Counted from the first letter of the stretch, positions 53,587 through 63,928 are shown. The stretch: 64,000 bases of DNA from Curtobacterium sp. MMLR14_010 (GCF_001865015.1 NZ_MJGV01000046.1:407426-471425), one strand, 5' to 3'. A program made the numbers and translations. The notes: generated by a model from the sequence alone, not told the origin.

Positions 53587-54501
53587 ATGACCGCACCGGT
53601 CGACCCGTCCGACACGTTCCGTGACTACGCCCACCCCGAGCGGCTCGTCTCGACCGCGTGGCTGCAGGACCAGCTCGACGCCGGAGCCGTCGGCACCGCG
53701 GACCTCGTGGTGGTGGAGTCCGACGAGGACGTCCTGCTCTACGAGACCGGCCACGTGCCCGGGTCCGTGAAGATCGACTGGCACACGGACCTCAACGACC
53801 CGGTCGAGCGCGACTACATCGACGGCGAGGCCTTCGCCCGGCTCGTCGGCGGCAAGGGCATCGGCCGCGACACCACCGTCGTCATCTACGGCGACAAGAA
53901 CAACTGGTGGGCCGCCTACGCCCTCTGGGTCTTCACGCTCTTCGGCCACCAGGACGTCCGCCTGCTCGACGGCGGCCGCGCGAAGTGGATCGCCGAGGAC
54001 CGCCCCGTGACGACCGACCGCTCCACCGTGACCCCGGCCGAGTACCCCGTCGTCGAGCGTGACGACGCCCCGGTCCGCGCGTTCAAGGAGGACGTCCTCG
54101 CGCACCTCGGAGAGCCCCTCATCGACGTGCGCAGCGCCCCCGAGTACAGCGGCGACCGCACCACCGCGCCCGACTACCCGGAAGAGGGCGCGCTCCGCGG
54201 CGGCCACATCCCCACCGCGGTGAACATCCCCTGGGCCACCGCCGCGGCACCGGACGGCACGTTCAAGTCCCGGGCCGAGCTCGACGCCGTCTACCGCGAG
54301 GGCGCCGGCATCGGTGACGCCGACCAGGTCATCGCGTACTGCCGCATCGGGGAGCGCTCGAGCCACACCTGGTTCGTCCTGCAGCACCTGCTCGGCTACG
54401 AGAACGTCCGCAACTACGACGGCTCCTGGACCGAGTGGGGCAGCGCCGTCCGCGTCCCGATCGTGCAGGGCACCGAGCCCGGAGCGCTGCCGACCCGATG
54501 A
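53587..54501 (+). CDS. sseA: Thiosulfate/3-mercaptopyruvate sulfurtransferase (two rhodanese domains)
   Basis: The 304-residue protein has two rhodanese domains. The first is inactive-like ([20 protein letters not shown]). The second carries the active cysteine in [14 protein letters not shown]. The CRIGERS loop is typical of actinobacterial CysA/SseA-type enzymes, which move sulfane sulfur. AAGGAGG precedes the ATG. It overlaps the sufE gene by four bases and so forms a sulfur-transfer operon. Confidence 0.92.
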   Translation: MTAPVDPSDTFRDYAHPERLVSTAWLQDQLDAGAVGTADLVVVESDEDVLLYETGHVPGSVKIDWHTDLNDPVERDYIDGEAFARLVGGKGIGRDTTVVIYGDKNNWWAAYALWVFTLFGHQDVRLLDGGRAKWIAEDRPVTTDRSTVTPAEYPVVERDDAPVRAFKEDVLAHLGEPLIDVRSAPEYSGDRTTAPDYPEEGALRGGHIPTAVNIPWATAAAPDGTFKSRAELDAVYREGAGIGDADQVIAYCRIGERSSHTWFVLQHLLGYENVRNYDGSWTEWGSAVRVPIVQGTEPGALPTR

Positions 54502-54947
54502 GCGACACCACCGAGCTCCCCGCCGTCCTCGCCGAGACCCGCGACGACTTCCTCGCGCTGACCCAGGCCGACCGCCTGCAGCTGCTCCTCGAGTTCTCGA
54601 ACGAGCTGCCGGCGCTGCCCGAACGCCTGCAGGGCCACGAGGACGAACTCGAACGCGTCGAGGAGTGCCAGTCCCCCGTGTTCATCCTCGTCACGGTCGG
54701 TGAGGACGGCGACGCTCCCGACGTCGTCCGCATGCACGCCACCGCCCCGCGCGAGTCCCCGACCACGCGCGGCTTCGCGTCGATCCTGGCGCAGGGCCTG
54801 TCCGGCCTGACCGTCAACCAGGTGCTCGCCGTGCCGGCGGACTACCCGCTCACCATCGGGCTGTCCGAGGCCGTCAGCCCCCTGCGCATCCGCGGGATGG
54901 TCGGCATGCTCGGCCGCGTGCAGCGGCAGGTGCGCGCACTGGCCTGA
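54498..54947 (+). CDS. sufE: SufE-family sulfur acceptor
   Basis: The 149-residue protein has the SufE pattern: [16 protein letters not shown] and the conserved cysteine loop [28 protein letters not shown] follows near residue 105. The loop cysteine accepts persulfide sulfur. It is coupled to the sulfurtransferase upstream. Confidence 0.9.
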   Translation: MSDTTELPAVLAETRDDFLALTQADRLQLLLEFSNELPALPERLQGHEDELERVEECQSPVFILVTVGEDGDAPDVVRMHATAPRESPTTRGFASILAQGLSGLTVNQVLAVPADYPLTIGLSEAVSPLRIRGMVGMLGRVQRQVRALA

Positions 54948-54970
54948 GCGCGCTGGCGACCCCCTGATGC

Positions 54971-55008
54971 ACGGGAGGCTCGGTGCCAGCTGGCACCGAG
55001 CCTCCCGT
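54971..55008. repeat. Palindromic repeat family 1, perfect 38-base copy
   Basis: ACGGGAGGCTCGGTGCCAG and its exact complement CTGGCACCGAGCCTCCCGT meet with no loop. It is the most perfect member and gives the family consensus. It lies between the converging sufE and hydrolase genes. Confidence 0.95.
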
Positions 55009-55025
55009 CCGTCGTCCGGTCGCGT

Positions 55026-56249
55026 CTACCGCGCGCTGGCCGCGCCGTCCCGCTGGACCACCTCGGTCAGCCACGCGAGGATGCGGGCGTCGAACCAGTC
55101 GGCGTCGTGGTTCCAGAGCTTGGTGTGCCGGGCCTCGTGCGCGACCTCGAGCCGGACCAGGTCCGGGCGTGCCTCGGCCAGGGCGTGCGACGCGGAGGAC
55201 GGCACGAAGCCGTCGTCGTCGCTGTGCAGCAGCAGGATCGGCACGGTCAGCTCGTCGGCGCGGGCGACCATGTCGAGCTCGCGGAGGTCGACCGGCTGCG
55301 CGAGCCCGGCCAGGCGGTGCAGCACCGGCGTGCGGAGCACCCGCTGGGCGACCTTCCTGACCACGCGCGGCAGGCGCATCGCCCGGCTCTGGGACTTGAG
55401 CACCGCGTGCCAGTCGACGACGGCCGACTCGAGCACGACGCCGTCGACCAGGTGCGCCAGCGGCGACCGCACCAGGGTCTGCAGGACGACCGCGCCGCCC
55501 ATCGACCAGCCCATCAGCACCACGCTCGTCGCACCGTGCGCGGCGACCCAGCGGAGGGCGGAGTCGACGTCCTCCCACTCGGTGGAGCCGAGGCCGTAGC
55601 GGCCGTCGACGCTCCTCGGGGCGACGCCGTCGTTCCGCCACGAGGCGAGGAGCACCGAGTACCCGGCGGCGCGGAAGACCGGCACGGCGCGGATGGTCTC
55701 GGCGCGGGTGACGCCGCGGCCGTGCACGAGGACGGCCCACGGGGCGGCAGGGTCGTCGGCCCGGACGACCCACGCGGGCGCGGGACCGTTCGGCGTCGGG
55801 ACGTCGACGTCCTCGACCGGGACGTCGAGCTCGCCGGGGGTCAGGTAGAACCAGCCGCCCCACCGGCCACGGCGGGCGTCGGTCGGGTCGCCGGCGTCGA
55901 TCGCGATGATGCGCCGCGTGACCGTCGTGGCGGTCGTGGCGAGGACGTCGCCGACCCGCATGTGGCCGGTGCCGCCGCCGAACCACAGGCTGTAGCGGCC
56001 CTGCAGCTCGGTGTCGGGCGTACGCTCGAGGGTGACGGTGCCGTGGATGCGGTCGACTTCGAGGATCGGGACCCGCTCGGTGCGCTTGCGGTCCGGCGTG
56101 ACGACCATCCGGGCGATCGCGGCGACGAAGCCCCCGACAACGGCGGTGCCCACGGCAGCGGCGGCGAGACCCGTCCCGAGGGCGATGAGTCCGGCGGAGC
56201 GCACGGCACCCTGCGCCGGCTCCACGGCGGGTCGCGCGGAACGGGACAT
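55026..56249 (-). CDS. Membrane-anchored alpha/beta hydrolase
   Basis: The 407-residue protein has a hydrophobic N-terminal segment (LIALGTGLAAAAVGTAVVGG, residues 20-40), a unique domain to about 150, and an alpha/beta hydrolase domain. Motifs are VLVHGRGV (oxyanion), the nucleophile elbow GWSMGGAV, an aspartate in LLHSDDDGFVPS and a histidine in EARHTKLWNHD. It is probably an esterase or lipase at the membrane. Its start at 56249 is 23 bases from the divergent DUF3000 gene. Confidence 0.85.
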   Translation of the reverse strand: MSRSARPAVEPAQGAVRSAGLIALGTGLAAAAVGTAVVGGFVAAIARMVVTPDRKRTERVPILEVDRIHGTVTLERTPDTELQGRYSLWFGGGTGHMRVGDVLATTATTVTRRIIAIDAGDPTDARRGRWGGWFYLTPGELDVPVEDVDVPTPNGPAPAWVVRADDPAAPWAVLVHGRGVTRAETIRAVPVFRAAGYSVLLASWRNDGVAPRSVDGRYGLGSTEWEDVDSALRWVAAHGATSVVLMGWSMGGAVVLQTLVRSPLAHLVDGVVLESAVVDWHAVLKSQSRAMRLPRVVRKVAQRVLRTPVLHRLAGLAQPVDLRELDMVARADELTVPILLLHSDDDGFVPSSASHALAEARPDLVRLEVAHEARHTKLWNHDADWFDARILAWLTEVVQRDGAASAR

Positions 56250-56272
56250 GGTCCGGAGCCTAGTCTGCAATC

Positions 56273-56869
56273 GTGTCCGACACCCATGAGCCCACGGCCG
56301 AACCAGAGGCCTTCGACGGCCTCCGCGCGTTCGTGTCGACGGGTGGGATCCGCAGCGAGACCACGGTGACCGAGATCCCGTCGCCGTCCCGCCTCGCGCC
56401 CTTCTCGATCGCCCTGGCAGCGGACGTGTCCGGCGTGGAGCACGGGGTCGACTCCGACCTCGGCACCGGCCGGTTCATCGCGCTGTACGACCCGTCCGAG
56501 CCGGCCGGCTGGGCGGGGGCGTTCCGCATCGTGACGTTCGCGCAGGCGCCCCTCGAGCCGGAGATCGGCGTCGACGAGTTCGTCGCCGACGTGACGTGGA
56601 GCTGGCTCGTGGACGCCCTCGCGGCGCACGGGGCCGAGTACGACCACGCGTCGGGCACCGCAACCAAAATCATCTCCCGCGGCTACGGCGACCTCGCGGA
56701 CCAGGGCGACGGCGCACAGCTGGAGCTCCGGGCGTCGTGGACGCCGCGCGGCACCGACCTCGTCGCCCACGTCGAGGCCTGGGAGGAGATCGTCGCCATG
56801 CTCGCAGGACTCCCGCCGTCGTCGGACGGCGTGACGCTCCTCGGCCCCAGGAGGCTCGCCCGTGACTGA
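56273..56869 (+). CDS. DUF3000-family protein
   Basis: The 198-residue protein has the DUF3000 core: EIPSPSRLAPFSIALAADVS, GRFIALYDPSEPAGWAGAFR and WSWLVDALAAHGAEYDHASG. The family is restricted to actinobacteria and sits next to ribonuclease D, as it does here. Its function is unknown. TAGTCT (56261-56266) stands six bases before the GTG start, so a leaderless mRNA is likely. It overlaps the RNase D gene by eight bases. Confidence 0.9.
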   Translation: MSDTHEPTAEPEAFDGLRAFVSTGGIRSETTVTEIPSPSRLAPFSIALAADVSGVEHGVDSDLGTGRFIALYDPSEPAGWAGAFRIVTFAQAPLEPEIGVDEFVADVTWSWLVDALAAHGAEYDHASGTATKIISRGYGDLADQGDGAQLELRASWTPRGTDLVAHVEAWEEIVAMLAGLPPSSDGVTLLGPRRLARD

Positions 56870-58370
56870 CCCCGCTGCTCCCCGCCGCGTCCCGATCGAC
56901 CCGTTCGCCGTGCCGGAGTCGGTGCAGGCGGCGGCGGAGGCTGCCGCTGCGCCTGCCGTGGCTGCTGCGCCTGCTGCTGCGACGCCGCCTGCCGCGGCGC
57001 CGACCGAGGCGCCCGTCGAACCTGCTCCTGCCGTCGTCCCGGCCGACGCGGACGCCGCCGCCGCCTCCCCGGCCGCTGCCGCTGCCTCCCCGGGCGCCGC
57101 CGCTGTCGCCCCGCCCGCTGCTGCTGCCTCCCCGGCCGCCACCGCTGTCGCCCCGTCCTTCGAGGCGACCCACGACGCCGTCAAGGTCATCGAGTCCCGC
57201 GAGGACTACCTCGCCGCCGTCGAGCGCATCGCCGCCGGACACGGCCCGGTCGCCGTCGACGCCGAGCGCGCCAGCGGCTACCGGTACTCCCAGCGCGCCT
57301 ACCTGATCCAGGTGTTCCGCCGCGGTGCCGGTGCCTTCCTGTTCGACCCGATCACCATCGGGGACTTTCGCGAGCTCCAGGACGCGATGGTCGACGAGGA
57401 GTGGCTCTTCCACGCCGCCTCGCAGGACCTCCCCTGCCTCCGCGAGGTCGGCCTCGTCCCGACGCGCATCTTCGACACCGAGCTCGGCGCCCGCATCGCC
57501 GGGTTCCCCCGCGTCGGCCTCGGTGCCGTCGTCGAGCAGCTGCTCGGGATCACGCTCGCGAAGGCGCACTCGGCCGCCGACTGGTCGACCCGTCCGCTGC
57601 CGCAGTCGTGGCTCGTGTACGCGTCGCTCGACGTCGAACTGCTCCCCGACCTCCGCGACGCCCTCGCCGCGACGCTCGACGAGGCCGGCAAGACGCAGAT
57701 CGCGCAGCAGGAGTTCCACGCCGTGCTGAACCGCGCCCCGAAGCCGCCGAAAGCCGAGCCCTGGCGCCGCCTGTCCGGCATGCACGCGCTCCGGGGGCAG
57801 CGTGCCCTCGCGATCGCCCGGTCCCTGTGGGAAGCGCGTGACGCCTTCGCCCAGGAGACCGACATCGCGCCGGGCCGCACGATCCCGGACGCGGCCATCG
57901 TCGCCGCAGCGGCAGCAGCCCCGGAGACCCGGAAGGACCTGTCGGCGGTCAAGGCCTTCACCGGCCGCGCGAGCCGCTCCGAGCTCGACCGCTGGTGGGC
58001 TGCCGTCGAGGCCGGGCGCACGACCGAGGACCTGCCGAAGCTCCGCGGCCGTGGCGAGCCGACGCTGCCGCCGCCCCGCGCGTGGGCCGACCGCAACCCG
58101 GAGGCCGACCGCCGCTACAAGGCCGCACGGGCCGCCGTCGCCGCGCGTGCCGAGGAGCTCGACATCCCGCTGGAGAACCTGCTCACCCCGGACACCCTCC
58201 GGACGGTGGCGTGGGAACCGCCCGCGGACGTCTCGACCGCGGGTGTCGGAGCGGCTCTCGAAGCCCTCGACGCGCGCCCCTGGCAGGTCGAGGAGACCGC
58301 TGCCCGCATCGCCGAGGCGTTTGTGGCAGCCGGACAGGACGACGGCGGGGCGGCTCCCGCCTCGTCGTAG
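56862..58370 (+). CDS. rnd: RNase D-like 3'-5' exonuclease with HRDC domain
   Basis: The 502-residue protein has an N-terminal Ala/Pro-rich stretch (residues 20-95) that is poorly conserved. The DEDD exonuclease domain shows VAVDAERASGYRYSQRAYLI, FHAASQDLPCL and YASLDVELLPDL. The HRDC domain is at about 315-385 (WEARDAFAQETDIAPGRTIP). It trims structured RNA 3' ends. The GTG start overlaps the DUF3000 stop. Confidence 0.88.
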   Translation: MTDPAAPRRVPIDPFAVPESVQAAAEAAAAPAVAAAPAAATPPAAAPTEAPVEPAPAVVPADADAAAASPAAAAASPGAAAVAPPAAAASPAATAVAPSFEATHDAVKVIESREDYLAAVERIAAGHGPVAVDAERASGYRYSQRAYLIQVFRRGAGAFLFDPITIGDFRELQDAMVDEEWLFHAASQDLPCLREVGLVPTRIFDTELGARIAGFPRVGLGAVVEQLLGITLAKAHSAADWSTRPLPQSWLVYASLDVELLPDLRDALAATLDEAGKTQIAQQEFHAVLNRAPKPPKAEPWRRLSGMHALRGQRALAIARSLWEARDAFAQETDIAPGRTIPDAAIVAAAAAAPETRKDLSAVKAFTGRASRSELDRWWAAVEAGRTTEDLPKLRGRGEPTLPPPRAWADRNPEADRRYKAARAAVAARAEELDIPLENLLTPDTLRTVAWEPPADVSTAGVGAALEALDARPWQVEETAARIAEAFVAAGQDDGGAAPASS

Positions 58371-58490
58371 GAACCGACCAACCGACATGCGGCCCCTCAG
58401 CCACGGGGCATAGCGTCGGGTCGTCGCCGGGGTCTGCCCCGGCCAGGGTCGGGGCGCTCTCGAAAGTCCCGACTCGATCGATGTGGATCT

Positions 58491-59714
58491 GTGGAGGCCA
58501 GCTTGGCAAAGGCATCAGACGTCGTGTTCGTCGACGGCGTGCGGACACCGTTCGGACGCGCCGGGGAGAAGGGGGTGTTCTGGCGGACCCGCGCCGACGA
58601 CCTCGCCGTGCACGCGATGCGCGGCCTGCTCGACCGGAACAGCTCCCTCGACGGAGCCGCCGTCGACGACGTCGCCGTCGCCGCGACGACCCAGCAGGGC
58701 GACCAGGGCCTCACCCTCGGCCGCACGGTGGGCATGCTCGCCGGGCTGCCGAAGTCCGTCCCCGGCTACGCCATCGACCGCATGTGCGCCGGTGCCATGA
58801 CGAGCGTCACGACACTCGCGGGGGCCATCGCCTTCGGCGCTGCCGACATCGCCATCGCCGGCGGCGTCGAGCACATGGGACGCCACCCGATGGGCTTCAA
58901 CGCCGACCCGAACCCGCGCTTCGTCGCGGAGCGCATGGTCTCGAGCGACGCCCTCGTCATGGGCGCCACCGCCGAGCGCCTGCACGACCGCTTCCCCGCC
59001 ATCACGAAGGACCGCACCGACGCCTTCGCCGTGCAGTCCCAGCAGCGCTACGCCGCCGCCTGGGGCGCCGGCAAGCTGCAGCCGGACGTCGTCCCGGTCG
59101 AGGTCAACACCGGAGCGGGCTGGGACATCGTGTCGGCCGACGAGCCGCCGCGACCGGGCACCACCCTGGAGGCCCTGGCAGCGTTGAAGACGCCGTTCCG
59201 GCCGCACGGACGGGTCACCGCCGGCAACGCCGCGGGGCTCAACGACGGCGCGACGATGAGCCTGCTCGCGTCGTCGGCTGGCGCAGCGGAGCACGGCCTG
59301 CCGACGAAGATGCGCATGGTCTCGTTCGCCTTCGCCGGCGTCGAGCCCGAGGTCATGGGCGTCGGCCCGGTCCCCGCCACCGACAAGGCCCTGTCGAAGG
59401 CCGGCCTGTCGATCGACGACATCGGCCTGTTCGAGATCAACGAGGCGTTCGCCGTGCAGGTGCTCGCCTTCCTCGACAACTACGGCATCGCGCAGGACTC
59501 CCCGAACGTCAACGCCTGGGGTGGCGCGATCGCCGTCGGGCACCCGCTGGCGTCGAGCGGCGTCCGCCTGATGAACCAGCTCGCGGCGCAGTTCGCCGAG
59601 CGTCCCGACGTCAAGTACGGCATCACCACGATGTGCATCGGGCTCGGCCAGGGCGGCACCGTCATCTGGGAGAACCCCTCGTTCAGCAAGTCCGCGGCAC
59701 GGAAGGCGGCCTGA
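58491..59714 (+). CDS. fadA: Acetyl-CoA C-acyltransferase (thiolase)
   Basis: The 407-residue thiolase has the active cysteine C99 in DRMCAGAMTS, histidine in AIAVGHPLASSGVR and a second cysteine in TTMCIGLGQGG. FEINEAFAVQVL is also conserved. It performs the last step of fatty acid beta-oxidation. It lies three bases before the multifunctional protein at 59717, its usual partner. The GTG at 58491 is the chosen start; a TTG four codons later is possible. Confidence 0.9.
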   Translation: MEASLAKASDVVFVDGVRTPFGRAGEKGVFWRTRADDLAVHAMRGLLDRNSSLDGAAVDDVAVAATTQQGDQGLTLGRTVGMLAGLPKSVPGYAIDRMCAGAMTSVTTLAGAIAFGAADIAIAGGVEHMGRHPMGFNADPNPRFVAERMVSSDALVMGATAERLHDRFPAITKDRTDAFAVQSQQRYAAAWGAGKLQPDVVPVEVNTGAGWDIVSADEPPRPGTTLEALAALKTPFRPHGRVTAGNAAGLNDGATMSLLASSAGAAEHGLPTKMRMVSFAFAGVEPEVMGVGPVPATDKALSKAGLSIDDIGLFEINEAFAVQVLAFLDNYGIAQDSPNVNAWGGAIAVGHPLASSGVRLMNQLAAQFAERPDVKYGITTMCIGLGQGGTVIWENPSFSKSAARKAA

Positions 59715-59716
59715 CC

Positions 59717-61855
59717 ATGACCATCGCCGAGAACGACCAGCTGACCGCCCTGAGTGCGGACGAGGTCGTCACCCACTCGTACGTCAAGCACGTCGCGCTG
59801 CCCTCCGGCGGCACGCTCGCGCTCATCACGCTCGACAACGGCAAGGACTACAAGCGCCCCTCGACGCTCGGCCCGCGCACCCTCCGCGAGCTCTCCGACG
59901 TGCTCGACGGGTTGCAGGCGGCAGCGGCAGCCGGCACCGTCCAGGCCGTCGCCGTCACCGGTAAGGAGTACTGCTTCGCCGCCGGGGCCGACCTGTCCCA
60001 GGCGTCGTCGGTGCCCTCGCGCGAGGTCGCCCACGACCTGGCCGCCCTCGGCCACGCCACCCTCCGCAAGTTCTCCGACCTGGGCGTGCCCTCGTTCGCG
60101 TTCGTGAACGGCATCGCGCTCGGCGGTGGCCTCGAGGTCGCCCTGCACTGCACGTACCGGGTGTTCTCGTCCGCCGCGCAGGGCATCGGCCTGCCCGAGG
60201 TCTTCCTCGGCATCATCCCCGGCTGGGGCGGCGCCACCCTGCTCCCCCGCCTGATCGGCCCCGAGAAGGCGCTCCGCGTCATCGTCGAGAACCCGCTCAA
60301 GAACAACCGCCTGATGGACGGTGCAGCCGCCGTCGACCTCGGCATCGGCGACGCGCTCATCCCGTCGGTGACGTTCCTGCCGTCCGCCGTCGCCTGGGCC
60401 GACGGTGTGATCGCCGGTCGCACCAAGGTCGTCCGGAAGAACGAGCCGGGCATGCTCGAGAAGGCCGCGTGGGGCACGGTCGTGAAGGTCGCGCGCTCGC
60501 AGGTCACGTCGAAGATCGGCTCGGTGCCGAAGTCCCCGTTCCGCGCACTCGACCTCGTCGCCGCCGCGAAGTCCGGGTCCCTCGACGAGCGGTTCGCCGG
60601 CGAGGACGACGCCCTCGCCGACCTGCTCTCCGGCGACCAGTTCGCCGCGTCGATGTACGCGTTCGACCTCGTGCAGAAGCGCGCGAAGCGTCCGGTCGGT
60701 GCCCCGGAGGGCGTCGAGGCCAAGAAGATCACCAAGGTCGGTGTCCTCGGTGCCGGGCTCATGGCGTCGCAGTTCGCGCTGCTGTTCGCCCGTCGACTCG
60801 GCGTCCCCGTCGTCATCACCGACGTCGACCAGACGCGTGTCGACGCCGGCGTCGCCCGCATCCGGTCCTCGATCGACGAGATGCTCGGCAAGGGACGGCT
60901 GTCGCCCGACGACGCCAACCGCATCCGGGCGCTCGTCAGCGGCTCGGTGTCCTACGACGCCTTCGCCGACGCCGACTGGGTGATCGAGGCCGTGTTCGAG
61001 GAGCTCAGCGTCAAGCAGGACGTGCTCAGGAAGATCGAACAGGTCATCGCCCCCGACGCGATCCTCGCCACGAACACGTCGTCGCTGTCCGTCGACGAGA
61101 TGGCCTCGGTGCTGACGAACCCGGAACGCCTCGTCGGGTTCCATTTCTTCAACCCCGTCGCGGTCATGCCGCTGCTCGAGGTCGTGCGGGCGTCCCAGAC
61201 GTCCGACGAGGCCGTCGCCACCGCATTGGCCGTTGCGAAGACCCTGAAGAAGACGGCCATCGTCACGGCGGACCAGCCCGGCTTCGTCGTCAACCGGGTC
61301 CTCGCGCGGGTGCTCGGCGAGGCGATGCGCGGCGTCGAGGAGGGCACCTCCTTCGAGACCGTCGCCGAGGGGGCCGCTCCCCTGGGGCTGCCGATGTCCC
61401 CGTTCGAGCTGCTCGAGCTCGTCGGCCTGCCCGTCGGTGCCCACGTGCTCGACTCGCACCACGCCGCGTGGCCGGAGCGCTTCTACCCCGGCGACGGCCT
61501 CAAGCGGATCGCCGAACACGGCACCATCCTGACGCGCGACAAGAAGGGCTCGGTGACCGGGTACGACCCCGCTGCCGTCAAGCTCGTCGCGCCGTCGAAG
61601 AAGGACGCCGCCCGGGTCGACGCGGCCGCCATGCAGCAGCGCTTCGAGGACGCCCTGGCCGACGAGGTGCACCGCATGCTCGAGGACCACGTCGTCCAGC
61701 ACGTCGAGGAGATCGACCTCGGACTGATCCTCGGCGCGGGTTACCCGTTCCAGGCCGGTGGCATCAGCCCGTACCTCGACCGGAGTGGCGCGTCCGAGCG
61801 TGTCTTCGGCGGCAGTTTCCACACCCCGCGCATCGTCGGCCCCGCCTCCCGCTAG
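59717..61855 (+). CDS. fadJ: Multifunctional fatty acid oxidation protein (enoyl-CoA hydratase/3-hydroxyacyl-CoA dehydrogenase)
   Basis: The 712-residue protein has an N-terminal crotonase domain (residues 30-240: CFAAGADLSQA, FVNGIALGGGLEVALHC, LPEVFLGIIPGWGGATLL). The dehydrogenase domain starts near 335, with VGVLGAGLMASQFALLFARR, NTSSLSVDEMAS and GFHFFNPVAVMPLLEVV. A C-terminal domain completes it. With the thiolase it forms the beta-oxidation complex. Confidence 0.93.
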   Translation: MTIAENDQLTALSADEVVTHSYVKHVALPSGGTLALITLDNGKDYKRPSTLGPRTLRELSDVLDGLQAAAAAGTVQAVAVTGKEYCFAAGADLSQASSVPSREVAHDLAALGHATLRKFSDLGVPSFAFVNGIALGGGLEVALHCTYRVFSSAAQGIGLPEVFLGIIPGWGGATLLPRLIGPEKALRVIVENPLKNNRLMDGAAAVDLGIGDALIPSVTFLPSAVAWADGVIAGRTKVVRKNEPGMLEKAAWGTVVKVARSQVTSKIGSVPKSPFRALDLVAAAKSGSLDERFAGEDDALADLLSGDQFAASMYAFDLVQKRAKRPVGAPEGVEAKKITKVGVLGAGLMASQFALLFARRLGVPVVITDVDQTRVDAGVARIRSSIDEMLGKGRLSPDDANRIRALVSGSVSYDAFADADWVIEAVFEELSVKQDVLRKIEQVIAPDAILATNTSSLSVDEMASVLTNPERLVGFHFFNPVAVMPLLEVVRASQTSDEAVATALAVAKTLKKTAIVTADQPGFVVNRVLARVLGEAMRGVEEGTSFETVAEGAAPLGLPMSPFELLELVGLPVGAHVLDSHHAAWPERFYPGDGLKRIAEHGTILTRDKKGSVTGYDPAAVKLVAPSKKDAARVDAAAMQQRFEDALADEVHRMLEDHVVQHVEEIDLGLILGAGYPFQAGGISPYLDRSGASERVFGGSFHTPRIVGPASR

Positions 61856-61894
61856 TCGGGGTGCCGGCCCCTCCGCCGAATCGCACCCCGCCAC

Positions 61895-61930
61895 GAACAT
61901 CGCGCCCCGTCACCACGGGGCGCGATGTTC
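61895..61930. terminator. Strong hairpin between convergent fadJ and dxs
   Basis: GAACATCGCGCCCCGT and ACGGGGCGCGATGTTC are perfect 16-base arms with a four-base loop CACC. It lies in the 138-base convergent gap and is the best-formed terminator in the window, though it lacks a T tract. Confidence 0.8.
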
Positions 61931-61993
61931 ATGCGGGGGCGCAACCAGCACGGCGCCAGCCCGCCGCGCGCGATGACTGACCGCGCCGCGGCG

Positions 61994-63928
61994 TCAGCGG
62001 TCCGACGCCGCTGACTCCCGCGAGCGGGCCGGCTTCGCCTGGGGCACCTTCGTGCCGACGACCTGGTCGATGACGTCGCGGGCGATCGCCTGCGCCGTGA
62101 GTCCGGCGTCCGCCAGGACCTGCGACCGGGTGGCGTGGTCGATGAACTCGTCCGGCAACCCGAGCTCGTTCACCCCGGTGTCGACGCCCGCCGCGCGGAG
62201 GTCCTGGCGCAGCCGCGTGCCGACGCCACCGACGCGGACGCCGTCCTCGATCGTGATGACCAGCCGGTGCGAGCGCGAGAGCTCGATGAGCGAGGCCGGG
62301 ATCGGCACGACCCAGCGCGGGTCCACGACGGTGACGCCGATGCCCTGGGCCTCGAGCAGCCCGGCGGCCTCGAGCGCCACCGGCACCATCGACCCGACGG
62401 CGACGAACAGGACGTCCTCGGACGCGTCCGAGGCGTGCAGGACGTCGACGCCGTCGTCCGTCCGCGACAGCGCGGGGATGTCCGGCCCGACCTGGCCCTT
62501 CGACCAGCGGAGCACGGTCGGGGCGTCGTCGATGGCAACAGCCTCGCGGAACTCCTCGCGCAGGGTGGCAGCGTCACGCGGGGCGGCGATGCGGATCCCG
62601 GGGACGACCTGCAGCAGTGCGAGGTCCCACATGCCGTGGTGCGACGGGCCGTCGGGACCGGTGACACCGGCGCGGTCGAGCACGAACGTCACGCCGGCGC
62701 GGTGCAGGGCGACGTCCATGAGGACCTGGTCGAACGCCCGGTTGAGGAACGTGGCGTAGAGGGCGACGACGGGGTGCAGTCCCCCGTACGCCAGGCCGGC
62801 GGCGGACGTGACGGCGTGCTGTTCCGCGATCCCGACGTCGTACACGCGCTCGGGGTGCTGCTCCTGGAACAGGTGCAGCCCAGTCGGGCGGAGCATCGCT
62901 GCCGTGATGGCGACGACCCGCGGGTCAGCGTCCCCGACCGCGGCGAGCTCGGCCGCGAAGACCGAGGTCCACGACGGGCCCGACGCGGTGTCGAGCGACT
63001 CGCCCGTCTCCGGGTCGATGTGCCCGACGGCGTGGAACTGGTCGGCCTGGTCGCGCAGGGCCGGCTCGAAGCCGTGGCCCTTCTCGGTGATGGCGTGCAC
63101 GATCACGGGCGCGCCGTACTCCTTGGCCTGCCGGAGCGCGGCCTCCATCGCCTGCTGGTCGTGCCCGTTGACCGGCCCGATGTACTTGATGTCGAGGTTC
63201 GAGTAGAGCGACTCGTTGTTCGTGACGCGCGACAGGAAGCCGTGCAGGCCTCCGCGCAGCCCCCGGTACACCGCACGGCCCGGAGCGCCGAAACGGGCAG
63301 CTGCCGCCTGGCTCTTCTCGTAGAGCGCCCGGTACTCGCGGCGCGTGCGCACGGAGTTGAGGAAGCGGGCCATGCCACCGATGGTCGGGGCGTACGACCG
63401 CCCGTTGTCGTTGACGACGATCACGAGTCGGCGGTCGTTGTCGTCGGAGATGTTGTTGAGCGCCTCCCACGTCATGCCGCCCGTGAGCGCGCCGTCCCCG
63501 ACGACGGCCACGACGGTGCGGTCGGACTGGCCCGTCTGCCGGAAGGCGCGGGAGATCCCGTCCGCCCAGGACAGCGACGACGACGCGTGCGAGGACTCGA
63601 CGATGTCGTGCTCGGACTCGCTCCGCTGCGGGTACCCGGCGATCCCGCCGCGCTCCCGGAGGTGCGAGAAGTCCTGCCGCCCCGTCACGATCTTGTGCAC
63701 GTAGGACTGGTGCCCGGTGTCGAACACGAACGGGTCGTGCGGCGAGTCGAACACCCGGTGCATCGCGAGCGTCAGCTCGACGACCCCGAGGTTCGGTCCG
63801 AGGTGGCCACCGGTCTTGGCGACCTCGGCGACGAGGAAGCGCCGGATCTCCGCGGCGAGGTCGGTCATCTGGGCGTCGGAGAGACGCTTCAGGTCGCGCG
63901 GCGACGTGATGCTGGCGAGCAGACTCAC
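61994..63928 (-). CDS. dxs: 1-deoxy-D-xylulose-5-phosphate synthase
   Basis: The 644-residue protein has the DXS pattern: HLGPNLGVVELTLAMHRVFD, DTGHQSYVHKIVTGR and SHASSSLSWADGISRAF. The thiamine motif GDGALTGGMTWEALNNI is followed by the transketolase-type middle (DVGIAEQHAVTSAAGLAYGG) and the C-terminal domain. It makes DXP from pyruvate and glyceraldehyde-3-phosphate, the first step of the MEP isoprenoid pathway. The ATG at 63928 follows AAGGAGC. Confidence 0.96.
   Translation of the reverse strand: MSLLASITSPRDLKRLSDAQMTDLAAEIRRFLVAEVAKTGGHLGPNLGVVELTLAMHRVFDSPHDPFVFDTGHQSYVHKIVTGRQDFSHLRERGGIAGYPQRSESEHDIVESSHASSSLSWADGISRAFRQTGQSDRTVVAVVGDGALTGGMTWEALNNISDDNDRRLVIVVNDNGRSYAPTIGGMARFLNSVRTRREYRALYEKSQAAAARFGAPGRAVYRGLRGGLHGFLSRVTNNESLYSNLDIKYIGPVNGHDQQAMEAALRQAKEYGAPVIVHAITEKGHGFEPALRDQADQFHAVGHIDPETGESLDTASGPSWTSVFAAELAAVGDADPRVVAITAAMLRPTGLHLFQEQHPERVYDVGIAEQHAVTSAAGLAYGGLHPVVALYATFLNRAFDQVLMDVALHRAGVTFVLDRAGVTGPDGPSHHGMWDLALLQVVPGIRIAAPRDAATLREEFREAVAIDDAPTVLRWSKGQVGPDIPALSRTDDGVDVLHASDASEDVLFVAVGSMVPVALEAAGLLEAQGIGVTVVDPRWVVPIPASLIELSRSHRLVITIEDGVRVGGVGTRLRQDLRAAGVDTGVNELGLPDEFIDHATRSQVLADAGLTAQAIARDVIDQVVGTKVPQAKPARSRESAASDR

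Noticed and set aside
57995..59716. An in-frame N-terminal extension of fadJ through the thiolase gene
   Set aside because: The extended part has no domain and lies in another frame of a clear thiolase; the ATG at 59717 gives the normal family length.
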